From contig JAFWBD010000038.1 of NCBI GenBank assembly GCA_017507325.1, positions 1 to 60,253 of the forward strand: 60,253 bases of DNA. The letters are read 5' to 3'. The stretch is from Clostridia bacterium (GTDB taxonomy: Bacteria; Bacillota; Clostridia; Oscillospirales; SIG627). The position numbers and the translations under genes are program-made. Below, one piece after another: positions 16,644-25,243 of this stretch. A model generated the notes under the pieces. The model was given only the letters and a program-made list of their open reading frames with translations. It made no database searches and was not told the origin of the DNA. Within the stretch, counting starts at the first letter, position 1. Each line of letters starts with the position of its first letter.

Positions 16644-16681
16644 AAAGCCTTGTCCGATCTTCTGACGTCGGACAAGGCTTT
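16644..16681. terminator. Bidirectional terminator
   Basis: A perfect 14-bp stem, AAAGCCTTGTCCGA (16644-16657) with TCGGACAAGGCTTT (16668-16681), lies between two convergent genes and can serve both. Confidence 0.8.
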
Positions 16682-16705
16682 ATTCTTTCCCCACAAGGGT
16701 GTTTC

Positions 16706-17857
16706 TTATTCAATTTCGTATGCCACCGAGGCAAGGCGCCCCGCCGCCAGCGCAAGGGAATCGCATTCAACGTATTCACCCAAGCTGTGAACCCCGCCTC
16801 CGAGAGGGCCGAAGCCGTCGAGACAGGGGATGCCCATTTGGGTAATATCGGCGGCATCGGTTCCGCCGAAGACCGAGCACATTTCCACGTCGTTCAGGCC
16901 GTTTTCCACAAAGATCTTGCGCACCTTTTGGAAAAGCTCCTCGTTTCGCTTCTCCTTGGTCATGGCTACGCGGCTGCTGACCAAAACGCAGGTACAAGAG
17001 GTTCCCTCCACAAAAGAGGTCGAGGCGATCTTATCGGCGATTTGCAGGATCTCCTTTCGCTGTGCTTCCGTTTGAAAACGGAAATCAGCCGTGAAGCTGC
17101 AGCTTTCGGGAACGGTATTTTCCGCCGATCCGCCTTGGATCAGACCGCAGTTGCAGGTGATGCTCTCGGGATCCTTGTATGCTTCCAAGCGAATGATCTT
17201 CTCGGCTGCCTCGCGAATGGCACTGATGCCCAAATGACAGCGGCTGGAATGGGCCGCTTTTCCCGAAACGGAAAAACGGAATTTGCAGATCCCCTTGGTG
17301 GAAATGATCAGCGAATTTTCCCGTCCGGATTCCGTATTCAGAAAAGCGATGCAGCCCTTTGCCTTTTCACCCATATATTGCACGGTGGTCTTGTTACTGC
17401 TTCGGCTTCCGTTTTCCTCGTCGCTTTGCAGCAAAAGCTTCACAGGTCTGTCGCAAAAACCGCATTTTTCCAAGGCATCCATTGCCAAAAGAGAGGCGGC
17501 AATTCCGCCCTTGCAATCGAGAACGCCGGGACCGAAGAGCCTTTCTCCGTCCCGACGCACGGGCGTTTTGCCGAAGGAGCCCAGCGGATGAACGGTATCC
17601 ATATGACCCGAAAAGCAGATCGGTTCTTTTTTGGCATCGGGATTCATGGTAATACACCAAACATCCCCCGAGACGCTTTGGTGCTGTCTTTCCGTAAGCC
17701 ATCCCTTCTTTACGGCGATCTTGGCAATGTAAATGCCGACTTGGTCAACACCCTTTTTGTATTCCGTTGGACTTTCAATGGCGGCAAGCTCCGTTAGCAG
17801 CTGAAGATATTCCTCCTTCAGCGAATCAATTACAGAAAATAACTCTTTGCATTTCAT
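16706..17857 (-). CDS. M20-family metallopeptidase (glutamate carboxypeptidase-like)
   Basis: This 383-residue zinc peptidase/deacylase has the metal motifs SGHMDTVHP, GVLDCKGGIAA, QSDEENGS (with catalytic Glu) and a late GGTDAADITQMGIPCLDGFGPLGGGVHSLGEYV (quoted in pieces: GGTDAAD and VHSLGEYV). The middle lid domain begins at ISTKGICKFRFSVSGKAAHSS. It fits the CPG2/ArgE-like branch that removes a C-terminal amino acid or an N-acyl group. It lies 47 bases downstream of the serine hydrolase and probably shares its transcript. Confidence 0.87.
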   Translation of the reverse strand: MKCKELFSVIDSLKEEYLQLLTELAAIESPTEYKKGVDQVGIYIAKIAVKKGWLTERQHQSVSGDVWCITMNPDAKKEPICFSGHMDTVHPLGSFGKTPVRRDGERLFGPGVLDCKGGIAASLLAMDALEKCGFCDRPVKLLLQSDEENGSRSSNKTTVQYMGEKAKGCIAFLNTESGRENSLIISTKGICKFRFSVSGKAAHSSRCHLGISAIREAAEKIIRLEAYKDPESITCNCGLIQGGSAENTVPESCSFTADFRFQTEAQRKEILQIADKIASTSFVEGTSCTCVLVSSRVAMTKEKRNEELFQKVRKIFVENGLNDVEMCSVFGGTDAADITQMGIPCLDGFGPLGGGVHSLGEYVECDSLALAAGRLASVAYEIE

Positions 17858-17904
17858 TTTTGTTCCTTCATTTTTGTTGGTATCGATCTTGAAAATCCTT
17901 TGCG

Positions 17905-19041
17905 TTAATAGGTCAACTCGGGATTTTCATCCGTTTGCGTGTAGGGGATCTGAACCGTCTCTCCCAAAAGATCGGCACGGATGGCCGTATACAGCCAGGG
18001 ACGCAGGGGTCTGTTCGGGGGCCTGAGCACGTGCTGGGCATAAAAGAAGCTGATACCGTTGACGGGATCAACCGAGGCGTAGGAGCCTGCCGCACCCGCC
18101 CAACCGAATTCGGTGTGATTGGGCTTTTGCCGCGGTGCACGCATTCCCAAGCCGTAGCCGATGCCGTCGGTGCCGTAGCTGTAGGTGGCCCGTTGCGAGG
18201 GGGTTAAGCGATCCGTGGCCATCAGGGCGATCGTTTCCTTTTTCAGAATGCGGTCTCCGAGGCGCAAGGCCTCCAAAAACAGAATATAGTCCTCCACGGT
18301 GGAAACACAGCCTGCGCCTCCGCTGGCGTAGGCCTTGCCGGGACGGAAGGAGTTGGTCCACCAAGGTTCAAATTCGCCCGTCTCCGCTCGGTAGCGATAC
18401 TGCCGCGCAAAGCCCTCCCAATCCTCAAGAGGGTGCAGAAAATCGGAATGCATCATTCCCAAGGGATCAAAAATATGCTCCTTGACGTAGTCCTCAAATT
18501 TTTGGCGGGAAAGGATCTCCACCAAGGCCGCCAGAACGTCGTGGCTGAGGCTGTATTTCCAAGCTGCCCCGGGCTCAAAGGAGAGGGGATTCTTTGCCAA
18601 TCGGGAGACCGTTTCCACAGTGGGACAGGGATTTTTTCCGCCGTCGTAATATTCCAGCATCGGCGGAGTCTTTAAGGCATAGGTCATACCGGAGGTCATT
18701 TCAAACAGATGGTGGATCCGAATGGGATTTTGTGCTTTCACAAAGCCTTCTCCCGTTTTGACGAGCATTTCCCCGAAAGCGGGAATATAATCGGATAAAT
18801 TGTCCTCCAAGGAAAACAGTCCCTTTTCCCAAAGCTGCATGGCCGCGGCGCAGGTAATCAGCTTGGAGCAGGAATAAATGTGAAATTTTTCTTTTCCCTG
18901 CATGGGAATTTTGTTTTCGCGGTCGGCATAGCCGCCCATATGCCGCAGAATGCACTCTCCGTCCTTATAAACGATCAGATCGAAGCCGGGAATGCCCATT
19001 TTCAAAAAATGTCGGCACAGAGCCTTGGTTTGTTCAAACAA
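17905..19041 (-). CDS. Beta-lactamase-fold serine hydrolase, paralogue 2
   Basis: This 378-residue protein is a close paralogue of the one at 4359 and has exactly the same length once both starts are set. The nucleophile motif is SCSKLIT and the late motif EFGWAGAAGSYASVDP. Again there is no signal peptide, and Y-S-L stands where Y-x-N is usual. The start is TTG at 19041: GAGGAGG lies at good spacing, no ATG is available there, and TTG-encoded LFEQTK aligns with MFEQTK of the paralogue. It is followed by an M20 peptidase rather than a VanZ-like gene. Confidence 0.83.
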   Translation of the reverse strand: MFEQTKALCRHFLKMGIPGFDLIVYKDGECILRHMGGYADRENKIPMQGKEKFHIYSCSKLITCAAAMQLWEKGLFSLEDNLSDYIPAFGEMLVKTGEGFVKAQNPIRIHHLFEMTSGMTYALKTPPMLEYYDGGKNPCPTVETVSRLAKNPLSFEPGAAWKYSLSHDVLAALVEILSRQKFEDYVKEHIFDPLGMMHSDFLHPLEDWEGFARQYRYRAETGEFEPWWTNSFRPGKAYASGGAGCVSTVEDYILFLEALRLGDRILKKETIALMATDRLTPSQRATYSYGTDGIGYGLGMRAPRQKPNHTEFGWAGAAGSYASVDPVNGISFFYAQHVLRPPNRPLRPWLYTAIRADLLGETVQIPYTQTDENPELTY

Positions 19042-19060
19042 GGTACCACCTCCTCTGCCA

Positions 19061-19089
19061 AGAATATACCATTTTTGAAAAAAAGTCAA
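19061..19089 (-). promoter_or_regulatory. Promoter of the serine hydrolase at 17905
   Basis: On the minus strand TTGACT (19089-19084) and TATTCT (19066-19061) are 17 bases apart. Confidence 0.5.
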
Positions 19090-19117
19090 CACCGAAAGGG
19101 AAGACGTTAAATTTTTG

Positions 19118-19146
19118 TTTACTTTTCTTTTTATTCGTGGTACAAT
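19118..19146 (+). promoter_or_regulatory. Promoter of the alpha/beta hydrolase at 19185
   Basis: TTTACT (19118-19123), 17 bases, then TACAAT (19141-19146). Confidence 0.55.
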
Positions 19147-19184
19147 TTTTGAAAATGATCGTACGATAACGAGGAGGCTTTGAA

Positions 19185-19865
19185 ATGGAAGAGAGAATGG
19201 AAGAAAAAATTTTTGAGGTACTGCCGTATCACGTCTATTATCCGAAGCATTTCTGCGAGGATAAAAAGTATCCCTTGGTCATCTTTTTGCACGGTGCGGG
19301 CACCAGAGGGGAATCAACGGAGAAGTTGAAAAAGAATGCGGGCGTCAAGTGGCTGCAAGGCTATATGTCCGATCGCAACTACGTTCTTTTGGCGCCCCAT
19401 TGCAAGAGCGGCACCTGGAACGAGTGGATGAGCTTTTTGATCCGCCTGGTGGATGAGATGCGAAGCCTTCCCTATATTGACAAGACCCGCGTTCACCTGA
19501 CGGGAAACAGCATGGGCGGCTACGGAACTTGGGCTCTTGCAACGCTTCGCGCCGATTGGTTTGCCTCGGCCATGCCCATTTGCGGCGGCGGCATCGGTGG
19601 CTTTGCCAAAAATCTGGTGGATCTTCCCATCCGAACCTTCCACGGCCTGCGGGATAAGCTGGTAGATCCCATTGAGAGCCTGCAAATGGCCAAGGCAGTG
19701 AACAATGCGGGGGGACATGCGGAATTGATCCTGTATCCGGAGCTTTCTCACAACTGCTGGGATGCGGCATATTCCGATGAGAAAAACATCGATTGGCTTC
19801 TTTCCTTCACCACCGAGCGGAACAAAACCGAGACAGAATCGCTTTCGGGCGAGATCTACGGCTGA
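19185..19865 (+). CDS. Alpha/beta hydrolase (esterase-like), paralogue 3
   Basis: This 226-residue enzyme is the third paralogue. It shares long identical stretches with the copy at 1427 (YIDKTRVHLTGNSMGG, then CGGGIGGFAKNL). The Ser of GNSMGG, Asp of HGLRDK and His of ELSHNCW form the triad. Its start has GAGGAGG seven bases upstream; an internal ATG four residues on would give the MEEK start of the other copies. It is divergent from the second serine hydrolase, just as paralogue 1 lies near the first, which suggests that the pair was duplicated together. Confidence 0.8.
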   Translation: MEERMEEKIFEVLPYHVYYPKHFCEDKKYPLVIFLHGAGTRGESTEKLKKNAGVKWLQGYMSDRNYVLLAPHCKSGTWNEWMSFLIRLVDEMRSLPYIDKTRVHLTGNSMGGYGTWALATLRADWFASAMPICGGGIGGFAKNLVDLPIRTFHGLRDKLVDPIESLQMAKAVNNAGGHAELILYPELSHNCWDAAYSDEKNIDWLLSFTTERNKTETESLSGEIYG

Positions 19866-19910
19866 GAAAACACGCGTTTTCTTTCTTTTCAAAAGTTGAT
19901 CCTTTGAAGA

Positions 19911-19950
19911 AACGGACTGTAAAGCATTGGCTTTGCAGTCCGTTTTTATG
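19911..19950 (+). terminator. Terminator between convergent genes
   Basis: A 15-bp stem with one mismatch (AACGGACTG-T-AAAGC with GCTTT-G-CAGTCCGTT) is followed by TTTTAT. It lies between the hydrolase and the 3' end of the sialidase-like operon. Confidence 0.75.
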
Positions 19951-19968
19951 GAATGTTTTATTGGAATG

Positions 19969-21036
19969 TTATTCCTCCCAGCGCCACCTTTGCTGAAGAA
20001 TGACCGCAGGCTCATTTTTCTTGGGGTGAGCGTAAAACACCGTCAAAAGACTGTGATCTGCCAGCTCTACCGTGGAGGGATAGCCCAGATCGGGATCAAC
20101 CCCATTGACGTAGAGGCTGTGGTCGGTATCCCAGGTATTGCCTCCGTCTCGGCTGAACATGGCCTTGATGCCGAAGGGGGCACAGCGGTCCCCATAGGTG
20201 GAGATCAGCATGCCGGAGGAGTGGCAAAACAGATGAGGCGGAGAGCCGCCCATACGGGAAAGAATTTGTCTCGGCCTGCTCCAGCTTTTTCCTCCGTCGG
20301 CAGATTCCGATTGAAATACCGTAAAGATCGGATCATTTTTGTATTGATGCACGCGGATATGCGCCAAAATTCTGCCGTCCTTTAGGGCAATGGCGTGGGG
20401 CTCGCAGAAGGTGGGCTCGATCTCGCCCATCTTTACACGCTCGATTTCGCCGACTGCTTCGGTTTTTCCGTCGGGGAGAATCTTGTGGGCTTGAATGGCG
20501 TCGATCCCGTTTTCGGAATCTACGGCTCTCCCTACCCAGAGAAGTGTTCCGTCCGGGAGCTCCGTGGGACCGTGGGGAGAGGTGACGGGGCTCTTTAGGA
20601 GTTTGCCGAAGGTGATGCCGCCGTCGTGGCTGATGCGAAAGGTGTTCCCCAAAAATTCTTTTTCCTCCTCGGGTGAGATCTGATTGAGGTATTCCAGATC
20701 GTAGGCACTTTTGGCGTGGCGTCTTTGAAATTCCACGGTGTTGTTAAAGGAGGTAACGATCACGCCCTTTTTTCCAAAGGTAGCAATGCCGCCGTCCCGA
20801 TCGTCCAGAACGGTGTCGATAACGGGCGCGGGTGCTGTGTAGCGGGCTCCCTCGTCGTTGCTGTAAACGATCACGGTTTTCCCGAAGGGACAAATATGGC
20901 GAAGCCGAAAGCCTGAGGCCACCACCGCAATGACACCGCTTTGGAGTCTTGTCACCGTGGGCCAAGCGAAATAATGATGACGGCTTTGAGGGTTTTCCAT
21001 AACGATCCGGGGCTCGCCGATGGGGATGATTTTCAT
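19969..21036 (-). CDS. Sialidase/neuraminidase-fold (BNR repeat) protein
   Basis: This 355-residue six-bladed propeller protein has Asp-box repeats (SHDGGITF, SADGGKSW, SRDGGNTW) and ends with a VELADHSLLTVFY strand typical of bacterial sialidase-like proteins. Family members include exo-sialidases and other glycoside-processing enzymes, so sialic acid is not certain as substrate. There is no signal peptide. It is the last of seven genes in a leftward operon, 47 bases after the dehydrogenase gene. Confidence 0.8.
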   Translation of the reverse strand: MKIIPIGEPRIVMENPQSRHHYFAWPTVTRLQSGVIAVVASGFRLRHICPFGKTVIVYSNDEGARYTAPAPVIDTVLDDRDGGIATFGKKGVIVTSFNNTVEFQRRHAKSAYDLEYLNQISPEEEKEFLGNTFRISHDGGITFGKLLKSPVTSPHGPTELPDGTLLWVGRAVDSENGIDAIQAHKILPDGKTEAVGEIERVKMGEIEPTFCEPHAIALKDGRILAHIRVHQYKNDPIFTVFQSESADGGKSWSRPRQILSRMGGSPPHLFCHSSGMLISTYGDRCAPFGIKAMFSRDGGNTWDTDHSLYVNGVDPDLGYPSTVELADHSLLTVFYAHPKKNEPAVILQQRWRWEE

Positions 21037-21083
21037 GAGCGATTTTCTCCTTACACTTGATTGAAATATAGAGTGGGCTGCTC

Positions 21084-22040
21084 TCAGGCCATGGTTTCCA
21101 GCATTTTTTCCGTCACCTCGTAAAGGCAGGGGCGGCCTTCGGAAAAGCGGGCATATTCCTCCCGCATATATTCGCCCATTCTTCTCACCTCATTTCCGCT
21201 GCTGCCTGCAATGTGGGGGGTTAAAATGCAGTTGGGAAGGGTGTAAAGAGGGCTTTCCTCCATAGGTGGCTCGGGATCGGTCACGTCCAGAATGGCAGTC
21301 AGATCGGGTCTTTTTTGAAGGACCTCAATGAGCTCGGCCTCCACCACCTGAGCGCCCCGACCTGTGTTGAGAAAGGTGGCGTAAGGGGGAAGGCTCTCAA
21401 AATGGCATCCTCTCAGCATTCCCTGCGTTTGGGCGTTGTTGGCGAGGTGGTTGGAAACCACAAAGCATTCGCGAAAGAGCCTTGCCAGATCCGTTTTTTC
21501 CACGCCCAATTCCGCCGCCCGTTCATCGGGCAGAAAGGGGTCGAAGACCAAAACCTGCAGAGCGTAATCCTTCAGACGGGAAATGACCATTTTTCCGATC
21601 ATTCCCGCTCCGATCAGCCCCACCTTTCCTCCGTAATTGCCGGGAAAATGGGCGTGGAGCGCTTTTGCCGCCTTGCGGTCTTCGTACCGCATGGTTTGAA
21701 AAAAGCCCTTGTTGGCAAGAACGATCTGCGCAACGGTGTATTCCGCCACGGGAACGGCGTTGGCCGCCCAAGCGGAAAAAATACGAACGCCGCATCGGAG
21801 AAAGGGACGGGCAAATTTTTGAACCGTACCCGCCCCGTAGAACACGGCCTTCAAGGAGGGGAGGCAGGATTGGATCTCCTCCTCGCTAAGGGAGGGCATT
21901 CCCCAGGTGGAAAAAATGATCTCGGTATCCCGAAAAAGATCGGGGCGACTCAGCAGATCCTCCTTGGTGTAAACGGGATCCGAGGTTTTGTAAACCGCCC
22001 GAAGCTTATTTTCTTTTTCACTTACGTAAATCTGTTTCAT
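21084..22040 (-). CDS. D-isomer-specific 2-hydroxyacid dehydrogenase
   Basis: This 318-residue NAD-dependent enzyme interconverts a 2-keto acid and a D-2-hydroxy acid. It has the NAD motif GLIGAGMIG near residues 137-145, and the catalytic Arg in LNTGRGAQV, Glu in TDPEPP and His in LTPHIAGSSG. It overlaps the sugar isomerase gene by four bases (ATGA). In this operon it could reduce a keto-acid intermediate derived from a uronic acid, but that is inference. Confidence 0.88.
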   Translation of the reverse strand: MKQIYVSEKENKLRAVYKTSDPVYTKEDLLSRPDLFRDTEIIFSTWGMPSLSEEEIQSCLPSLKAVFYGAGTVQKFARPFLRCGVRIFSAWAANAVPVAEYTVAQIVLANKGFFQTMRYEDRKAAKALHAHFPGNYGGKVGLIGAGMIGKMVISRLKDYALQVLVFDPFLPDERAAELGVEKTDLARLFRECFVVSNHLANNAQTQGMLRGCHFESLPPYATFLNTGRGAQVVEAELIEVLQKRPDLTAILDVTDPEPPMEESPLYTLPNCILTPHIAGSSGNEVRRMGEYMREEYARFSEGRPCLYEVTEKMLETMA

Positions 22041-22771
22041 TTTACAATCTCCCGAAGCGCATCGGCTTCCCGTGTTAAGCTTTCCAATTTTCCGTCCGGC
22101 ATAAATTCGAGTAGCAGGGTGTGGGGGCCATCAAAGGCACCAAGATACCTTCTCCATTCCTCCACCGCCTCCTCCAAGGGGAATTTTTCCTTTTCCCGCC
22201 AATTGAAAACGTGCAGATGCTCGGTGTAGGGGGCAAGGCTCTCGGCATAGGAAAGATTTTCTTTGAAGCTTCGGTGCTGGCTCGGCTGCCAATACATCCG
22301 AAACGAGGGACTGTCTACCGCACGCATCAGAGAAAGGGCGGCCTCTTTTCGGTTGGTGAAGGTTTTTTTGTGGCATTCCAGACAAAGGATCATCCCTGCT
22401 TTTTCGGCTTCTTCTGCGGCTCTTTTACAATCATCCCAAAGAAGCTCTCGCTCCCGATCGCCGTAGTCCTCACTGTTTTGATGGCCGCACCAAAGGCGGA
22501 GCAGATTCGTTCCCAAAATACTTGCCGCCTCCATATAGGCGGAAAGCTCCGAAAGGGGAGTGACCCCCAAGCGAAAATAGGTGCCATAGGAGGAGCAGGT
22601 TATCCCGTGTTCTTTTGTCAGGGCGGCAATGCTTTCGGCCTTTTCGGGCGGACAGTGCACGTCGCTTCCCCATTCGATGGCCGAAAGCCCGGCCTTTTTC
22701 ATTTCTTTTAGAATATCTTCGGGGCTTCGGTCCCGAAAGGATACGGAGCAGAGCCCAAGTGTATGGTTCAT
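22037..22771 (-). CDS. Sugar phosphate isomerase/epimerase (AP endonuclease 2 fold)
   Basis: This 244-residue TIM-barrel protein is of the xylose-isomerase-like/IolE type. Typical features are an N-terminal strand with CSVSFRDRSPEDILKEMKKAG, the metal-site Glu in SAIEWG, CLECHKKTFT and, near the end, HTLLLEFMPDG. It probably isomerises or epimerises a keto sugar or keto acid. Two adjacent ATGs exist; the second (22771) is six bases from GAGG and is preferred. A longer frame reaches 22858 but overlaps the flavoprotein gene. Confidence 0.82.
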   Translation of the reverse strand: MNHTLGLCSVSFRDRSPEDILKEMKKAGLSAIEWGSDVHCPPEKAESIAALTKEHGITCSSYGTYFRLGVTPLSELSAYMEAASILGTNLLRLWCGHQNSEDYGDRERELLWDDCKRAAEEAEKAGMILCLECHKKTFTNRKEAALSLMRAVDSPSFRMYWQPSQHRSFKENLSYAESLAPYTEHLHVFNWREKEKFPLEEAVEEWRRYLGAFDGPHTLLLEFMPDGKLESLTREADALREIVK

Positions 22772-22811
22772 CATAAGCCTCGTTTCGTGTAGTCGTTTTT
22801 TGGAAAGGGGA

Positions 22812-24527
22812 TCAAAAAACGTTTTTCGTTTCCCGAAAGCTGCGCCAAACGTTTTCAAAAAAGTCGTCGTCCCGAGGAATGGGGCGTACCCTTCGAAGAG
22901 AGAGACGGTATCCGCTCTCGTCCCAAAGAACCTCCTGTACCGATTCGGGATCGCCGTTTGGCTTTGCCATGGCGGTCAGCACAGCCCCTTGGGTCAGCAA
23001 AACGTCACGCAGGTCGGGGTCGGCGGTGCGGTCCAATTCCTTCAGAACGGCCTGCAGGGTGGCACGAATCCTCTCGGGATCCCGTACCGCGGCGGCAGTA
23101 TCGCTCATACGGCGCTGAACCAAACGGAGCTTTTCGGGGGCATCGGGCTCTTTTCGGATCTTGACCTTACCTGCCAAGGAGCAAAACAGATCCTCCTTCG
23201 GCATCGGGCTCGGATGGGAGGCAACGTATTGTGCCGCCCGAAGAGCGCCCACCTGCCCTGCGTTGAGGGCAGATCCACCGGGACGGGAAATGCCGTGGGT
23301 ACCGGCGCATTCTCCCACCGCAAACAGCCCCTTGACGGAGCTTTGCCACCACAGATCCACACCGATCCCGCCGTTGTTATGCTGAGCACACAAAGCGATC
23401 TCGAGATACTCTCGGTGCAGATCCACGCCCTTTTCCCGATACAGCTCCACGGCGGGGGCATTCATTTTTTCAAGGCGCTCGATGGGGGTGCCGAAGCACA
23501 CGCCCGCCCGCTTCAGATAGTCGTATGCTTCACCCGAAAGCTTGGAAAAATCCATATCGAATGGATTGTGCATAAAATCCAAAAAGACTCTGCGTCCCTT
23601 TTCCACCCGCTCGCGGTGCACCGCAAGATCGATCAGAGAGGAGCCGTTTTCCGCTTTTTTGGGGTCGAAGGGCCATTGATAGCCCTTTAAGAATACAAGG
23701 GAAAGGCCGCGGTATCGATCCTGAAAGAAATCCCACAAAAAGTCGTGCTCCTTGCCGTTTTCATCGATGGAAACAAAACGGGGCAAAACCTGCATATAGC
23801 TGCCCGAAACGTTCCAGCGGGGGTTGGCGGAGGCCAGTCCGTATTGCCACAGCGCGGGGTTTTGAAGCTTTGCCCCCGCCTCCACGGCAAGCCCCGTGGC
23901 GCCTCGGTGACAGGCGGGGTAAACGCTGTCGGCGTAGATGCCCGCAGGTCCGCCCGTAGCCAACACCAGATCGCCGCAGCGGAAGGCAATAAGGCCGCTT
24001 TTTTTCATTCCGATAAAGCCGCAGACCCGATTGTCGTGCACGAGGATCTTTACCGCGCGGATTTTGTCGTATATGGGAATTTCCAGCGCCCTTGCCTCTT
24101 TCTCCAGTGCTTCGGTCATATATTTTGAGGTGAGGGGTCCCGCGCTGGTGGCGCGTTCATAGGGATCATGGTCGGTTTTGTAGCCGACGTATTCACCGTA
24201 GCGGTTGGTGGGAAAGGGAACACCGAGCTCACACAAATGCAAAAAGGAGCGCGATGATAAGGACGCCTCGCATAGGGCGTTGTCTCCGTCCACGCAGCCG
24301 CCGTCGAACAGATTCTGCGCCATTTTCCGAACCGAATCGGCTCTGTCACCCGATAGCCCCAGCTTATAGTAGGTTTGCTTGTCCGAGCCCGTGTTGCGGG
24401 AGGTTCCGAATTTTATCCCTTCGGTGACCATGGCCACCGAGACGCCGAGCCTTTTGAGGCGGCAAGCGGCGCTAAACCCTGCCGCTCCCGTTCCGATGAC
24501 GATACAAGAATGGGTCTTTGTTTCCAT
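22812..24527 (-). CDS. FAD-dependent oxidoreductase of the fumarate reductase/L-aspartate oxidase family
   Basis: This 571-residue flavoprotein has the FAD Rossmann motif CIVIGTGAAGFSAACRLKRLG at its start, the FAD contact LVLATGGPAGIYADS, and AVGECAGTHGISRPGGSALNAGQVGA-type wording (shown here in part) near residues 430-455, as in succinate dehydrogenase/fumarate reductase flavoproteins. A helical C-terminal domain follows. It is soluble and lacks partner Fe-S or membrane subunits. The ATG at 24527 overlaps the SDR stop by one base (TGATG); the GTG one codon earlier is too close to the AGGAG site. Probably it reduces or oxidises a carbon-carbon bond in a sugar-acid intermediate. Confidence 0.83.
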   Translation of the reverse strand: METKTHSCIVIGTGAAGFSAACRLKRLGVSVAMVTEGIKFGTSRNTGSDKQTYYKLGLSGDRADSVRKMAQNLFDGGCVDGDNALCEASLSSRSFLHLCELGVPFPTNRYGEYVGYKTDHDPYERATSAGPLTSKYMTEALEKEARALEIPIYDKIRAVKILVHDNRVCGFIGMKKSGLIAFRCGDLVLATGGPAGIYADSVYPACHRGATGLAVEAGAKLQNPALWQYGLASANPRWNVSGSYMQVLPRFVSIDENGKEHDFLWDFFQDRYRGLSLVFLKGYQWPFDPKKAENGSSLIDLAVHRERVEKGRRVFLDFMHNPFDMDFSKLSGEAYDYLKRAGVCFGTPIERLEKMNAPAVELYREKGVDLHREYLEIALCAQHNNGGIGVDLWWQSSVKGLFAVGECAGTHGISRPGGSALNAGQVGALRAAQYVASHPSPMPKEDLFCSLAGKVKIRKEPDAPEKLRLVQRRMSDTAAAVRDPERIRATLQAVLKELDRTADPDLRDVLLTQGAVLTAMAKPNGDPESVQEVLWDESGYRLSLRRVRPIPRDDDFFENVWRSFRETKNVF

Positions 24528-25243
24528 CACAGTCTCCTGATGTGGAATCCGCCGTCCACCTCAATGGATTGCCCCGTCACGTAGGGAAGGGCACCGCTTG
24601 AGAGGGCAAAAACCGCCGCGGCCACGTCCTCGGGAGTTCCCCAGCGCTTGATGGGCAGCAGGCCTTTTTCGATCAGAGCATCGTATTTTTCCTGCACGCC
24701 TTTTGTCATATCGGTGGCAATGATCCCGGGGCGAACCTCGTTGACGGCAATGCCGTATTCCGCGAGGCGATGGGCAAACAGCTGTGTTACCATAGAGAGT
24801 CCCGCCTTGGAAATGCAGTATTCCCCTCGATTGATAGAGGAGGTGTAGGCGGAAATGGAGGAAACGTTGCAGATAAAGCCCTTTTGTCCTCCGCGGATCA
24901 TCTTTTCGGCGACGGTCTGGGTGAGAAAAAAGCTTCCCTTCAAATTCACTTCCATCACCGCATCGTAGCTCTCCTCGCTCATTTCCAACAGATCCGCTCT
25001 GGTTTTGGGAGCGATCCCCGCCACGTTGACCAGAACGTCAACCCGATCCGTCAGCGCGGCGAAGGCAAGGCGATCCTCCGCTTTGGAAACGTCCCCCGAG
25101 AAATAAATCAAGCGCTCGTGGGAAAAGGGACATTCGGTTCTTCGGCTCATTCCGAATACACGGTAGCCCTCCTGCAAAAATTTTTCGGCAACCGCTCTGC
25201 CGATACCGGCGGCGGCACCTGTGATCAATACGTGTTTTGTCAT
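24527..25243 (-). CDS. SDR-family oxidoreductase
   Basis: This 238-residue classical short-chain dehydrogenase has the cofactor motif TGAAAGIGRAV, NVAGIAP, catalytic Ser in VSSIS and the YCISK motif (Tyr-x-x-x-Lys), and ends with the usual VDGGF. Such enzymes reduce or oxidise a sugar hydroxyl, for instance in uronate catabolism. GAGG lies before the ATG at 25243, which overlaps the heparinase stop by four bases. A longer frame to 25327 is only a run-in inside the heparinase gene. Confidence 0.88.
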   Translation of the reverse strand: MTKHVLITGAAAGIGRAVAEKFLQEGYRVFGMSRRTECPFSHERLIYFSGDVSKAEDRLAFAALTDRVDVLVNVAGIAPKTRADLLEMSEESYDAVMEVNLKGSFFLTQTVAEKMIRGGQKGFICNVSSISAYTSSINRGEYCISKAGLSMVTQLFAHRLAEYGIAVNEVRPGIIATDMTKGVQEKYDALIEKGLLPIKRWGTPEDVAAAVFALSSGALPYVTGQSIEVDGGFHIRRL

